A stretch of 64,000 nucleotides of DNA from Burkholderia sp. PAMC 26561 (GCF_001557535.2 NZ_CP014308.1:558001-622000), one strand, 5' to 3'; positions 37,176-47,874 are shown, counted from the stretch's first letter. Numbers and translations are program-made. Notes: generated by a model from the letters alone, not told the origin.

Positions 37176-37376
37176 TCAGCGCTCCGAATGCGATTAACCC
37201 GGCACTGCACTTACATTCGGCATCGAAGCCGTGTACGCATGGCGAAGCGGTTCGAAATCACGCCACCTGTTATTTACGCTACTTATCAGACGATCAAGCC
37301 GGGTGCACATCGTTTTGCGGACCCTTGGGAATGCCCGTTGCTGGGCTAAAGATTCACTTCCACATGCCGCATCCCC

Positions 37377-39017
37377 ATGCCGACTGCCAACGTAGTTTCC
37401 GACACAGGTCGGCTCTCGCAGCTTAGGTTGCTCGGAATCCTTAGCGGCCCCGCGGAAGATCACTTCGACGCGCTTGCCGAACTTGCCGCGTCCGCGCTGC
37501 GGGCCCCTGTAGCGCTAATCAATTTTATCGACGACGCACATACGTGGTGTAAAGCTGCTTGGGGCGCGTTGCGCGAAAAACGACCAAACAGCGAGTGCCT
37601 ATGCGCGATTGCGATTGAGTCTGAAGACGTGCTCACAATCTCGGACGCGTCAATTCACCCAGATTTTCTCGGCCACCCCAATGTAACCGACGAGCGTCAG
37701 GTGCGCTTCTACGTAGGTATAGTCTTGCGGCTACCTGGAGGGCTGCCCCTCGGTACGCTATGCGTGACGGATACACGAGCTCGGCCGATCAAAGAGCGCG
37801 ATATCAAGACTCTGCGCAAGTTCGCGCACCAAGTAGTCAAACATCTACAGGCCATCCAAGCACAGCGTGAAATCCGCATTCTTCGAGATCACGCTGACCA
37901 CGCGCAACTTAATCGAGATCAGTTCCTCGCTATGCTCGCCCATGAGTTGAGAGCACCGTTGGCGCCGATCTTGACTGCGGTTACGGTACTTCAACAAATT
38001 CATGCTTCGCTTGAGCAACGTGTGTGGGCCAGAACGCTCATTGATCGCCAGGTCAGGTACATGAGCGAAATCGTCGATCACATGCTCTCGGCCTCACTTG
38101 TGTCGTTTGGCGCCGTCGAGCTTAAACTCGAGCCAATTTCGGTTAAAAGGTTGGTCGACCAGGCGGTCGAGATGAGTCACAGCTTTATTCTCGACGGGCA
38201 ACATCAATTCACATGCTCGATCGCTGACGACCTCTGGGTGGCCGCAGACTGGACGCAGTGCCCCTTACTCATTTCCAATTTGTTGAACAACGCCGCGAAA
38301 TACACGCCAAAAGGCGGAAAAATCGACCTTGCTGTCCAGAGGACCGGTGAGAGAGTAGAAGTTCGTGTTCGGGACTCAGGTGTTGGGATTATCGCCGAAG
38401 AGATGGATGAGATTTTCGAAGTCTTCGGCCAGAGTAAGCAACCGCTTGATCGCGCAAAAGGTGGCATGGGATTAGGTCTTGCGCTTTCACGGCGACTTGC
38501 TGAATGGCATGGCGGATCGCTTCGCGCAGAAAGTGGTGGCCGTGACCAAGGTAGCGACTTTATCCTCACGCTCGTGGCAGCAAACGCGCCAATATGCCCT
38601 TCGACCCCACAACTAGGCGGTCCGCTATCGCCGCTGGACATTGTTATCGTCGAAGACAACATTGATACAGCAGACGCTCTCGGCCTTTATTACAAGCTAT
38701 CTGGGCATTCCGTCAGAATCGCCTATCGGGCGCAAGACGCCTTGGCAATGATGATTGAGAACCAGCCTGATGTGGTCATCAGCGATATTGGGCTGCCTGA
38801 CACAGACGGCTATGAGCTTGTTAAGCAACTCATCGGATTGAATTCGATGTCCCGTACCGCGTTTGTCGCAGTGACTGGCTATGCGAGCGAAATGGATCGG
38901 GAAAGAGCATTTCGAGCCGGCTTTGATGCCCACTTTACTAAACCGGTTGACTTGAAAGCGCTCGATGAATCGCTTGCAGCGTTGTCGCAAGCAAAGGGCC
39001 GCCCTTCCACGGGATGA
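37377..39017 (+). CDS. GAF hybrid sensor histidine kinase
   Basis: The protein is 546 aa. Order: GAF (about 15-165, DHFDALAELAASALRAPVAL; WCKAAWG; CAIAIESEDVLTISDA), HisKA with H189 in MLAHELRAPLAPI, HATPase with LLNNAAKYTPKGG, DSGVGI and GMGLGLALSRR, then a receiver with D470 in VVISDIGLPDTDG and K in HFTKPVD. There are no membrane helices. The GAF part is of the cytosolic redox- or ligand-sensing type, with cysteines in ECLCAIA. There is no adjacent output regulator. Confidence 0.92.
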   Translation: MPTANVVSDTGRLSQLRLLGILSGPAEDHFDALAELAASALRAPVALINFIDDAHTWCKAAWGALREKRPNSECLCAIAIESEDVLTISDASIHPDFLGHPNVTDERQVRFYVGIVLRLPGGLPLGTLCVTDTRARPIKERDIKTLRKFAHQVVKHLQAIQAQREIRILRDHADHAQLNRDQFLAMLAHELRAPLAPILTAVTVLQQIHASLEQRVWARTLIDRQVRYMSEIVDHMLSASLVSFGAVELKLEPISVKRLVDQAVEMSHSFILDGQHQFTCSIADDLWVAADWTQCPLLISNLLNNAAKYTPKGGKIDLAVQRTGERVEVRVRDSGVGIIAEEMDEIFEVFGQSKQPLDRAKGGMGLGLALSRRLAEWHGGSLRAESGGRDQGSDFILTLVAANAPICPSTPQLGGPLSPLDIVIVEDNIDTADALGLYYKLSGHSVRIAYRAQDALAMMIENQPDVVISDIGLPDTDGYELVKQLIGLNSMSRTAFVAVTGYASEMDRERAFRAGFDAHFTKPVDLKALDESLAALSQAKGRPSTG

Positions 39018-39135
39018 ACGTGTACCGCGAGGCGACCGTTAAAACCAAAATGCGTTGCAAAACGGCATGAAGAATCGCTCGATCATCGATAGTAAAAACT
39101 GATTCGGCACCGAGCTGTTGTGCATAGTTGCAAAG

Positions 39136-39420
39136 TCACTCGTCAAGCTTGCAAACACGTCCTACTAAATGCTCTGGATGAGCGAGCACGTCTTCGAGCG
39201 CACCGCATTCGTCCAACAAGAGTTTGAGAACACTTGCCTCGTCCGGCGTCAGTCCTGTATCGCCTGCACCGACTTCGTGGCCAATTGCATCGCAGTCATC
39301 GATTGACACCTCCGCAAATGTGGCACTGCTCGGCTTTAATGGCCACTGCTCTCCGAATGCCACCGTCATGATCTTGCGTGATTCGTCGTACGCCTTTATC
39401 TCAGCACATAGATAGGACAT
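39136..39420 (-). CDS. Small hypothetical protein
   Basis: The protein is 94 aa: MSYLCAEIKAYDESRKIMTV, then LTPDEASVLKLLLDECGALE. GGGAGC precedes the ATG at 39420, favouring this start over a longer frame. No family is recognised. Confidence 0.55.
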   Translation of the reverse strand: MSYLCAEIKAYDESRKIMTVAFGEQWPLKPSSATFAEVSIDDCDAIGHEVGAGDTGLTPDEASVLKLLLDECGALEDVLAHPEHLVGRVCKLDE

Positions 39421-40063
39421 TTTTTCGCTCCCGGGACAGGTTCGACACATCAGAGATGTACACAGTATGCCCGCGCAAAAACACGAATCGGTCACACGTA
39501 AACGCCTACCCGAAGCCAACGCAAAGTGTGACAGAAGACGCGGCCTGACAACATCGGAAGTTTGATAAGCATTTATCTTTCGATAACGCCGCGATAGCTC
39601 TTGCCAAAAAAACGCATGTCTAAGTTTAGCTTTTATTTCACGGCGACGTGCCGATTGGCTGCCCGTGCGCCGACTTGCTTTCCTCGCTCATCGATTCGGT
39701 TAGACGTTAGTTTTTTCCTTTCAGATCACTTATTTTTTGGCTCAGAGCGTTTGCGCAGAAACCCAATCCCCATTATTAATATAAATCCTTCGCATTGAAA
39801 ATTCATTCGATTCGGCATTTTTTCTGACGTTTCGATCATCACTGTTTATATCCAGAAGTCAAATCCGAACCTTCGTGGGGAACGTTCACGAAGAGGCGCG
39901 GGCCGCGCAACAAACGCCTTTTATCATACAGAATCCCCCCTGCGGGTTATTTTGGTGTCCACATTACGGTGTTAAGTTAGTAGACGACACGCCCGAAGTC
40001 CTCAAAAAATTACAAACCGCCTTGAGCAAATAAAGGACGATGCATCTCTATACGGAGGTACTT
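39421..40063. other. Intergenic region upstream of the synthetase fusion
   Basis: About 640 bases with AT-rich parts. No supported gene. It must hold the promoter of the large gene at 40064. Confidence 0.4.
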
Positions 40064-43000
40064 ATGGTTTGTGAATCACCGGCTACTGATCCGGTAAGTA
40101 GTACTTCTCAAGCAAATGTTTTTAATGGCAGAGACGAAGCAATTTCCGAGTCTCAATTGACGTCGTTTACCGCAGAACTATCGCGACAGACAGGCCTTGC
40201 ATTTCCCAACTATGAATCCTTGCACGCTTTTTCGGTGCGAAACTACCGCGCCTTCTGGAAATGCTTTGTAAACTGGTTGCCTGGATTCGAAATGATCGAG
40301 GGAACGACCGCTATATGCGTAGGTGACGAATGCGAGACTGCGTACTTCTTCCCAGATCTCAAGCTCAACTACGCCGATAAGTTGCTCGATCTAAGCGTCG
40401 CAAGCGCAGGCGAGCCCGCAGTAACCGCTTGTTTTGCCGACGGCACGCGTTGGGCCCTGACACGCGGTGAACTCAGAGATCGGGTTGCCCGCCTTGCTCA
40501 GGCCCTTTCGGACTTGGGCATAGTAGAGGGCGACTGCGTGGTCGCAGTCATGCGCAACGATGTGATGGCCGTAATCGCAGCGCTATCTGTCGCTGCCATC
40601 GGTGCCACGCTCGCAACGTCCTCGACGGAGATGGGCAGCCCGGCACTCCTTGAGCGTTTTTCACAACTCTCGCCTCGGCTGCTCATTGCCCATACGGCAA
40701 CGCGACCGTTCGATAACGGCGTCCCTGTCGCAACGAAATTAACCGAACTCGCTGCAAAGTTACCAACGCTGGTTGGCGTAATTGGCCTTGATGACGAGTG
40801 CTTACTGCTTGACACGGCTTTACCCAGTTTTTCGGCCCGTGCGCTGATGGAGCGTGTCGACGCTTCGGTTTTTGTGTGGAAACGTTTCGCGTTTAACCAT
40901 CCGCTTTTCATCCTGTTTTCGTCGGGAACGACCGGTAAGCCTAAATGCATCGTCCATGGAGCGGGAGGCACCCTACTCGAACATTTGAAGGAACACCGCC
41001 TTCATTGCGATCTCCGAGCCGGCGAGCGCATGTACTTTCATACAAGCTGCGCCTGGATGATGTGGAACTGGCAACTGTCTGCACTTGCGTCGGGAACTGA
41101 AGTCATCACTTTTGACGGCTCCATCGCAACGGTGGACATCCTGTGGCGTCTCGTCGCCGATCTGCGAGTAACGGTTTTCGGCACCAGCCCCACCTATTTA
41201 AAAATGTGCGAGCAAGCGGGGCTTGTTCCTTCTGAACGCTTCGACTTGAGCCACTTGCGCACCATCTTGTCGACGGGCGCGGTCCTATATGACTCGCAAT
41301 TCTTCTGGGTTCGAGACAATGTCAAATCACTACCCTTGTGTTCGATCTCAGGTGGGACCGATATTTTAGGATGCTTCGTTCTAGGCAACCCGAACCTTCC
41401 AATAATTGCCGGGGAATCCCAATCGAAGAGTCTCGCCCTAGGGGTTCAGTCGTGGACTAATGGTCACGAAGCAGACGGTGTAGGTCAACTGGTCTGCATC
41501 AATCCGTTTCCCTCCCGTCCCCTTGGATTCGTCGACGATCCATCGGGCGCTAGGTTCCACTCTGCTTATTTTGGGGCCAACCCCGGGGTGTGGACACAGG
41601 GAGATTTCATCGAGATGACGCCGGCGGGGGGCGCACGTCTACATGGCCGTACCGACGGCGTGCTGAACGTCCGCGGCGTCAATGTGGGTCCTGCCGAGAT
41701 ATACCGCGTGCTTGACAAGATTACCGCCATCCGTGAAGCACTGGCGGTTCAGTTGGACGTGGAGCGGCGCGATGGCCCGATCGACGATTCTGCTTCCCGC
41801 TTCTCGGATCAGCGGATCGTTCTGTTGATCACATTGCGCGAGGGGGAAGTATTAACCGGCGAATTGCGCAAACAAATTCGAACCAATCTAGCACGCGGTG
41901 CGTCTATCGCGCACGTGCCTGATATCATCCTTGCAGTCGCGGCATTGCCCACCACGCATAGCGGCAAGCTGTCAGAGATCGCTGCGCGCGAGGCCATTAA
42001 CGGCTTGGCGGTAACGAACGCAGCTGCGCTCCGTAATCCGCACTGCCTTCAGGCGATTAAAGAGGCTATAAATCAATATCAGACAGAACCTGTCGTGCCA
42101 AGCAGTTGTGTCTCACTTGAAAATGTGGAAGCGTATCTGCAAACAGTATGGGAGCGCGTCTTCGGCTTTGCGCCGATCGCAACCGACGACAATTTCTTTG
42201 AGCTCGGCGGCGATTCGCTGTTGGCTGTGAGTATGCTGGCAGACCTCGCAGAGACGACCGGCCACGATCTGCCTCTTTCGACGCTTTCCTCGGCACCTAC
42301 TATTGCCGCGCTCGGCGCACTGCTAAGAGCCGATTCGCCTGGAATCTTATCGCCGGTCCTCGTGCTGCTTCGCTCTGGAGTGGGTAACCCGATTTTCATT
42401 GTGCACGGTGCGTCCGGGACGGTAATGGGTTGTTGGACGCTTGCGCAGGCGCTACATACATCACGCCCCGTCTACGGGCTGCAAGCGCTCGGGCTCGACG
42501 GCCTGCAAAATCCGCAGCAACGCATAGAACACATGGCGGCGACGTACATAGAAGCGATGCGTAGTGTGCAGCGAGCCGGTCCCTATGCATTAGCGGGTTA
42601 CTCGTTGGGTGGCCTCGTCGCCATCGAGATCGCGCAGCAACTTCACCGCGTCGGCGAGCTTATCGAACTGTTGTGCCTGCTGGATACCTACGTCCACGAA
42701 CGTCGCTTGCCGTGGGTTGCGTGGGCTGAATTTCAGTTAGGTTACGCACGCCGTCAATATGGCGCGTTGCGTGACTTATCGAGCTCGCAAAAAATCGCCT
42801 ATCTTCGTGATAAATGGACCGCTGCGGCCGATCGCGTGCGTCTTCGCCTAGGGCACCCAGCGCGTCGCACGGACCCAGCAGTCGCAGGATTGGATGTGCC
42901 GCCTGTCCTCATGCGCGTGCGCGAGTCGATGCGTCTAGCCATGAGCGTGTACCGGCCCCTTCGGTATAACGGAGGACCTATCATTTACGTGCGCGCGCAA

Positions 43001-43165
43001 CGGTTCGAAGACCGGGGTGACCCTTTGCCAGTTTGGCGACGTGTGGCGGCATGCGGTTTGACTATCATTCGCGTGCAAGGGAGCCACACCGAGATGATGT
43101 CCGCACCTCACGTCCATGAAGTGGCTATGGCGCTAGGTTCGTTAGCTGCGATTTCATCTGATTGA
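40064..43165 (+). CDS. Acetoacetyl-CoA-synthetase-like / carrier protein / thioesterase fusion
   Basis: The protein is 1033 aa from the ATG at 40064 (GGAGGTACTT upstream; ATG 40040 also has a weaker site). Residues about 40-640 are an acetoacetyl-CoA synthetase-type adenylating enzyme: ESLHAFSVRNYRAFWKCF, SSGTTGKPK, CAWMMWNWQLSALASGTEV, SGGTDILGCF. Then a carrier domain with FFELGGDSLL (phosphopantetheine site S718), then a type I thioesterase: HGASGTVMGCW, S847 in GYSLGGLVAIE, D874 in LLDTYV, H1008 in GSHTEMM. It probably activates a beta-keto or similar acid, holds it as a thioester, and releases or dimerises it. No other synthase genes are near. Confidence 0.9.
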   Translation: MVCESPATDPVSSTSQANVFNGRDEAISESQLTSFTAELSRQTGLAFPNYESLHAFSVRNYRAFWKCFVNWLPGFEMIEGTTAICVGDECETAYFFPDLKLNYADKLLDLSVASAGEPAVTACFADGTRWALTRGELRDRVARLAQALSDLGIVEGDCVVAVMRNDVMAVIAALSVAAIGATLATSSTEMGSPALLERFSQLSPRLLIAHTATRPFDNGVPVATKLTELAAKLPTLVGVIGLDDECLLLDTALPSFSARALMERVDASVFVWKRFAFNHPLFILFSSGTTGKPKCIVHGAGGTLLEHLKEHRLHCDLRAGERMYFHTSCAWMMWNWQLSALASGTEVITFDGSIATVDILWRLVADLRVTVFGTSPTYLKMCEQAGLVPSERFDLSHLRTILSTGAVLYDSQFFWVRDNVKSLPLCSISGGTDILGCFVLGNPNLPIIAGESQSKSLALGVQSWTNGHEADGVGQLVCINPFPSRPLGFVDDPSGARFHSAYFGANPGVWTQGDFIEMTPAGGARLHGRTDGVLNVRGVNVGPAEIYRVLDKITAIREALAVQLDVERRDGPIDDSASRFSDQRIVLLITLREGEVLTGELRKQIRTNLARGASIAHVPDIILAVAALPTTHSGKLSEIAAREAINGLAVTNAAALRNPHCLQAIKEAINQYQTEPVVPSSCVSLENVEAYLQTVWERVFGFAPIATDDNFFELGGDSLLAVSMLADLAETTGHDLPLSTLSSAPTIAALGALLRADSPGILSPVLVLLRSGVGNPIFIVHGASGTVMGCWTLAQALHTSRPVYGLQALGLDGLQNPQQRIEHMAATYIEAMRSVQRAGPYALAGYSLGGLVAIEIAQQLHRVGELIELLCLLDTYVHERRLPWVAWAEFQLGYARRQYGALRDLSSSQKIAYLRDKWTAAADRVRLRLGHPARRTDPAVAGLDVPPVLMRVRESMRLAMSVYRPLRYNGGPIIYVRAQRFEDRGDPLPVWRRVAACGLTIIRVQGSHTEMMSAPHVHEVAMALGSLAAISSD

Positions 43166-43215
43166 CCCTGCCTCGAAGCGACGACCAGCAGAGAAGTTGA
43201 ATAAAGCAAGTTCCG

Positions 43216-43344
43216 GATCGTCGCTACACGGAGAAGTTCCGTGAGGAAACGGCGCGGTTGGCGAATGCGGTTGGGCACAACAGGGCGGCACGGCGTCTCG
43301 GTGTTCTGGTGGCAACGAACGGAGTTGGGCGCGTCGGCGGTTGA
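43216..43344 (+). pseudogene. Transposase orfA-like remnant
   Basis: A short frame reads DRRYTEKFREETARLANAVG, then HNRAARRLGVLVA. It resembles the start of IS3-type OrfA helix-turn-helix proteins (RRYTxEFRxEAVRL...AARxLGV). No IS ends are visible. Confidence 0.3.
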
Positions 43345-43827
43345 ACAAGGTCCAGAAGAAGTTGGGCTTTATGTGGCGTTCAGAGTGTATGCGCGCCCTA
43401 GCACCGATTCACCAACCCGCATTGACACGACGCGGTAACAATCGAAGAGCAGATGACGACAAGTAAGGAAAATGGCCGCTTACTTGATCGACTTGAGTCC
43501 GGTCAGTAGTGCCAAGAGTCCCATCAAAATCTGTGTTTTGTCTTGCGAGATCACCGCGCCTGCCTCAGCAGTCTCCATTTTTCGGCCCCTACAGAACGCA
43601 ACGACGAATGCGTCATCGGGTTAGTTGTCGGCTCATCAAGTTCTTGGCCAAATTTTTTGATGCTTCGACTTGCTCATGTGGTTTCAGGTCAGAGGTCTTT
43701 GTGCAATTCATGTACTGAGGGTTAAACATCGACTGCAATGCCGAACAAGACGGTGCATTTTTCGTAAGCTACGCAACCATCTCGCGCGTCAACACTTCGT
43801 CTCGGGCTCAGTTACCGTCCAGATTGA
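43345..43827. other. Intergenic region
   Basis: About 480 bases. Only short chance frames are seen, with no RNA gene or repeat. Confidence 0.3.
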
Positions 43828-44340
43828 ATGGCTGCGGCAGAAGCGGATGCTGATACTCCACGAATCAAAAGTTCAAAACCTATACGAGCAATCGGATTGA
43901 GTGCAAAAGACCTCGCCGACATTGCATTGCATGGATGGCCGAAAAATATTGTTTCGGCGGGCCCGCAACAGTGCATCCGCGCAGCCCCCACTTGCGTAAG
44001 TCCTTTGCTAGCTAAATGCATCCTCGACTTGCGCATCTCTAATTGGCCGCTCGCTTCTGACGCGAAGGTTACGTCGGCATCGCACAGCCTTGTCGGCGTG
44101 GGAGTGTATATGCGCGATGATTTGACCAAGTTCGAGCTTGATTGGCTCTTCACAGTTGCAATCTGCGTAAGAACTTCGGTTCCTCCTTTCATTGCGCAGC
44201 GGCTTCGAGCCTTGGGTTATACGGAACAAAAATTTTCCCAGACTCGCGCTTCAGACTTAGGGCGCAAGAGACTGCTAGACAAAACGCGGGTCGAAGCAGG
44301 GCTCACTTTCCATGATTTTTCCGATATCTACCGTCGTTAG
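43828..44340 (+). CDS. Hypothetical protein (uncertain)
   Basis: The predicted protein is 170 aa: LSAKDLADIALHGWPKNIVS, then MRDDLTKFELDWLFTVAICV and a basic C-terminus ending VEAGLTFHDFSDIYRR. The latter half looks coding. A frame on the other strand (43812-44192) competes. No family is recognised. Confidence 0.35.
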   Translation: MAAAEADADTPRIKSSKPIRAIGLSAKDLADIALHGWPKNIVSAGPQQCIRAAPTCVSPLLAKCILDLRISNWPLASDAKVTSASHSLVGVGVYMRDDLTKFELDWLFTVAICVRTSVPPFIAQRLRALGYTEQKFSQTRASDLGRKRLLDKTRVEAGLTFHDFSDIYRR

Positions 44341-44408
44341 TAAAACAAAATTACTTACCTCCGCTACGAGCAGGGTGAGCCGGAACGTGTTCCGTCAACG
44401 GAGGATGG

Positions 44409-45476
44409 GTGAGCAATGGAAAGCTGCGCATAGGGATTTGTGCCCTACTGATCTTCGTATCAATCCTGCCAAGTGTGGCGTTCGCTCATGTTAAATGGTT
44501 TTGTTCGAGCGCTGATGCATCTATCTCGCCCGTCGCGCCTGGTGTGGTGCTAACACCCGCGTTCGCGCTCTATCTCGGAATATTTTCGGGTTTGCTCTTC
44601 GTGGGCACTTGGATCGATAGCTGGTTTGATCGTCGCTGGCCCGCTCTCGCATGCACGTATCACGTGACGAGGTCGCTTGAAGAGAAACTCATGCGTGTGG
44701 CAGTGGGCGCGTTCTTTCTCTGCTTGTGGGACAAAGGGGCTGTTGTGCCGTGGTCGCAAGGTGGGGAAGCGATCTTGACCCCCGAATTGGTTTCCGGGGC
44801 GCCATGGATAAGCATGGTCCAGTTTTCGATTGCCGCAGCCTTGGTGTGGCGCCGTACCTGCGTGCTGGCAGCGCTTGGCATCATCATCGTCTATGGGGCG
44901 GGCATCGCGGACTATGGCTTCTTCCATTTAGTCGACTATGTTTTTTTCATCGGCATTGCGGGTTACCTCGCGCTGACAAGTTTTGAGCTTTCCGGCGCGA
45001 CTCGCTGGCGAGTTCCCATCTTGTGCGGATCCCTGTCGATCAGCCTGATGTGGACTGCAATTGAAAAATTCGTCTACCCTCAATGGACCATCTCGGTCCT
45101 CACCGCTCATCCTAGTATCACCGTGGGCGTCGCTGCGCCCGTAGTCACAGTGATCGCCGGATTTGTTGAATTTACGCCGGCATTCTTTCTCTCGACTGGC
45201 TGCGGGCTACTTCGCGCAGGTGCAGGCATCTTATTGGCGATCTTCGCCATTGCTATCCCGGAATTCGGACATCTCGACGCGGTCGGCGATCTTTCGATCA
45301 TTGCCATTCTCGCCGTGGCGGGGCTGCACGGCGTGTCACCGTTGCAGCAGAGATTGCGCCCAGCTCGCGGCGCGTCGTTGCCTATGGATGTGAGTGCCAC
45401 AGTGGGAATTTATTTGAGTTTGATGGTCTGTTTCTTTGGTGTGTACTACGGCCTCCACAGGCTTCAGTTTGCCTAG
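44409..45476 (+). CDS. Integral membrane protein, DoxX-like region
   Basis: The protein is 355 aa with a GTG start and GGAGG six bases upstream. It has an N-terminal signal-like helix ending VAFAHVKWF and about eight further helices (ALYLGIFSGLLFVGTW, LVDYVFFIGIAGYLAL, PAFFLSTGCGLLRAGAGILLAI). The late TGCGLLRAGAGILLAIFAI segment resembles DoxX-type helices. Function is unknown. An ECF sigma gene follows after 167 bases. Confidence 0.75.
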   Translation: MSNGKLRIGICALLIFVSILPSVAFAHVKWFCSSADASISPVAPGVVLTPAFALYLGIFSGLLFVGTWIDSWFDRRWPALACTYHVTRSLEEKLMRVAVGAFFLCLWDKGAVVPWSQGGEAILTPELVSGAPWISMVQFSIAAALVWRRTCVLAALGIIIVYGAGIADYGFFHLVDYVFFIGIAGYLALTSFELSGATRWRVPILCGSLSISLMWTAIEKFVYPQWTISVLTAHPSITVGVAAPVVTVIAGFVEFTPAFFLSTGCGLLRAGAGILLAIFAIAIPEFGHLDAVGDLSIIAILAVAGLHGVSPLQQRLRPARGASLPMDVSATVGIYLSLMVCFFGVYYGLHRLQFA

Positions 45477-45643
45477 AGCCGCCACGCGAACGAGAAAGTC
45501 GCCGAATTTATCCTGAATGCCCGGCGTAACGGCTGGATATCGAACCGCACAGGAGCGGGAACACGTATTGCGCTCCGAGTATTTGGGGATCAATCGGGGT
45601 GTTTGCGCTAAAACATCGCTATCGCCCCTCTCGGGGACAGCCA

Positions 45644-46294
45644 ATGCCAAACAAGATCGCTGACGACGCGGCCGCCGCGGTACTCGTGTTACTCGTAGAA
45701 AGGATTGCACTTCGCGACGACGAGGCGCTTCGGTCGCTTTATGAACTGACGTCCCGGAGCTTGCTGACCGTAGCGCTACGTATTGCAAGAAGAAGCGAAT
45801 TTGCAGAGGAGGCGTTGCAGGAAGCGTTCGTCAACATCTGGAGATTTGCTTCCGAATATAACAATAGTAGGTCTCCACCTTTGGTTTGGATGCGGGTCAT
45901 CGTTCGCAATCGCACGCTTGATTATATGAGGCGCCGACAATCCTTCGCGGGCCCAGAGATCGAGTGGAACGACATCCTGGAAGACGTATTAGCAGCAGAT
46001 ATGGCTGACCCCTATGATTTAGCGGTTTCTGGTCAAAGGACTTCCCATTTGGCAGTCTGCATGAACAGCCTAGGAGCCAACCAGCGGCGCGCGCTAGAAC
46101 TCGCTTACTTCTACGATCTAAGTCACAGAGAAGTGGCGCAGGAAATGCACGCGCCTCTTGCTACTGTAAAGGCATGGATTCGCCGTGCGATTGAAACGCT
46201 CAGGGTCGACCTGACGTTCGGGATTCAACAACCTTACTCGCTGCCAGTTGGCAAACCGGGAACAGTGTTCTTCGAGTCCCGACCTCGCGACTAA
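45644..46294 (+). CDS. ECF-type RNA polymerase sigma factor
   Basis: The protein is 216 aa. Region 2 has LRSLYELTSRSLLTVALRIA, EEALQEAFVNIWRFA, VWMRVIVRNRTLDYMRRR. Region 4 has LGANQRRALELAYFYDLSHR, EVAQEMHAPLATVKAWIRRA. This is a complete ECF sigma-70 pair of domains. No anti-sigma gene follows, which is unusual for the family. The upstream membrane protein could be a regulator. Confidence 0.92.
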   Translation: MPNKIADDAAAAVLVLLVERIALRDDEALRSLYELTSRSLLTVALRIARRSEFAEEALQEAFVNIWRFASEYNNSRSPPLVWMRVIVRNRTLDYMRRRQSFAGPEIEWNDILEDVLAADMADPYDLAVSGQRTSHLAVCMNSLGANQRRALELAYFYDLSHREVAQEMHAPLATVKAWIRRAIETLRVDLTFGIQQPYSLPVGKPGTVFFESRPRD

Positions 46295-46707
46295 AGAGGC
46301 GCACCCCCGCGAGTAGTCGCACCCTTCTTATTCAGTTTGCTAGGGGTCGATCCGGTCCTCGTACCCATTCCGCGCCTCATTTGGACGGTGCCTCAAGATG
46401 GCCACACGACGCAGACGGCACAACGACCGAGCAGTTGGAGAATGGCGTCCGATAACACGCAAAGTTGAAAGCCGAACAAATCAGCGATCGATGGACAATC
46501 GCATAAATCGCGGGCCAATCAACGTTACCGCTTCGTGATCTAAGTTCGGAGACCTTGCCGCGCTGCACAGCCCCCACCCGCTTAACTTGACCGACACCTT
46601 CGATCAGGTCGTCGACGACTATGAAACACCTACGTCAAGCCATTCACTTCGGAGCCATCCGGTAAAGTGGAACGGCTGCCTGCCACCGAAGGCGTCAAGG
46701 AGAACAC
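46295..46707. other. Intergenic region
   Basis: About 410 bases between the sigma factor and the DUF748 gene. Nothing specific is seen except AAGGAG just before the next ATG. Confidence 0.35.
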
Positions 46708-47535
46708 ATGGCTACCTTCAAACCGGTTCAATGGCCCCACCGTGTTTGTATTCTGCTAGCCGTTATCGCGCTTGCGGGCGTCGGCGGCTGGGTGCTCGTG
46801 GTGCACGAACTCAAACTCCAAGTGGCCGAGTTACTCGGCCCGAACGGTTCCGCCGAGCACATCGAGGTGCGGTTTTTCACGGTGACTCTTACGCGCATTG
46901 CGTTACGTGGGCCACGCGCGTGGCCCACCAAGGATTTGTTCCGGGCCGAAAACGTCGTACTTAAACTTGATTGGCGAACGCTTTTTTCGCCTCGCGTGCA
47001 CGCGGAATATGTATTCGTCGACCGGTACTATCTGTCAGTTGTCCGGGGCCGCAACGGTGGCATTCGTGTGTTGCCGCGCTTCACACTCGAAGAGCGAGAA
47101 GCAGATGGGCAGTCGCTGGCAGCGGCCAGGCGCGCGAACGCGGACAAGATGGTCGACCACATCGTGCTGCGCAACGGCACCGTTGAACTCGTCGATGAGG
47201 TAATTCGGAAACCACCCTATCGCATTGTCATTACAAACGCGGGCGGTGAAGCGCATCATTTGCGCCTTCCCGATCTTTCAGAGCCGACGACCATCGAACT
47301 GACCGGGTCTTTGCGCGGCCCAGCGCACGAAGGCACATTGTCGAGCAAGGGCTTGATAACTTTTGCGAACAGCGACTCGAAATTACAAACACACCTGCAC
47401 AACGTCGATATCGTCTTGTTCGACCCGTATCTGATCAAGGAAGGCGGCAGCACAGCAAAGGCGCGCAGCGGCACGATCGATCTCGCATTGGATGGGAGCG
47501 TTCAGAACGGACGTATCCATGCCCCTGGCTCCCTA

Positions 47536-47874
47536 GTCCACTGCATCATTGACTTGGCACCGGGCGAATTCGACGGGAAGGATCGTCATATTTCCATTTG
47601 ATTGGTTTACATGCCGGCCAGTCGCTCGTTGAGGAAGCGCCCCGACCAACGTGCGATGAAACGTGAGTCGCAGCCCAGTGCGCTCATGATCCCGTCGCGC
47701 GATTCACCGTCCTCGAGCATCAAGATCAGTTTTGCATGTCGCACGTCCGCCGCGCGCACCGTTCGGCTGCGTGCCGCTGAAAGTAATTGCGCACGTTCGG
47801 TATCAGTCAGATTCATTTTTCCCATGCCCTAAATTCGAACATAGACGGGGTGCCAAGTCAATGACGCAGTGGAC
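47536..47874 (-). mobile_element. 339-bp IS630/Tc1-type miniature element
   Basis: Terminal inverted repeats are 26 nt (47536-47561 and 47849-47874), identical except one base. They are flanked by TA on both sides within CTAG, the IS630-type target. It encodes only the first 72 codons of a transposase (47607-47825), so it cannot move on its own. Precise removal restores the host gene. Confidence 0.92.
47607..47825 (-). pseudogene. Truncated IS630-type transposase (N-terminal HTH)
   Basis: The 72-aa product reads LTDTERAQLLSAARSRTVRA, then ADVRHAKLILMLEDGESRDG and ALGCDSRFIARWSGRFLNER. This is the N-terminal helix-turn-helix of IS630 transposases. The DDE catalytic domain is absent. The product could still bind the element ends. 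Confidence 0.75.

Noticed and set aside
39601..39798. Plus-strand 65-codon frame in the region before the synthetase fusion
   Set aside because: TTG start, no ribosome site, and composition reflects AT-rich DNA.
43812..44192. Minus-strand 126-codon frame opposite the hypothetical at 43828
   Set aside because: It competes with a slightly better plus-strand frame; neither has a known family, so only the plus frame is listed with low confidence.
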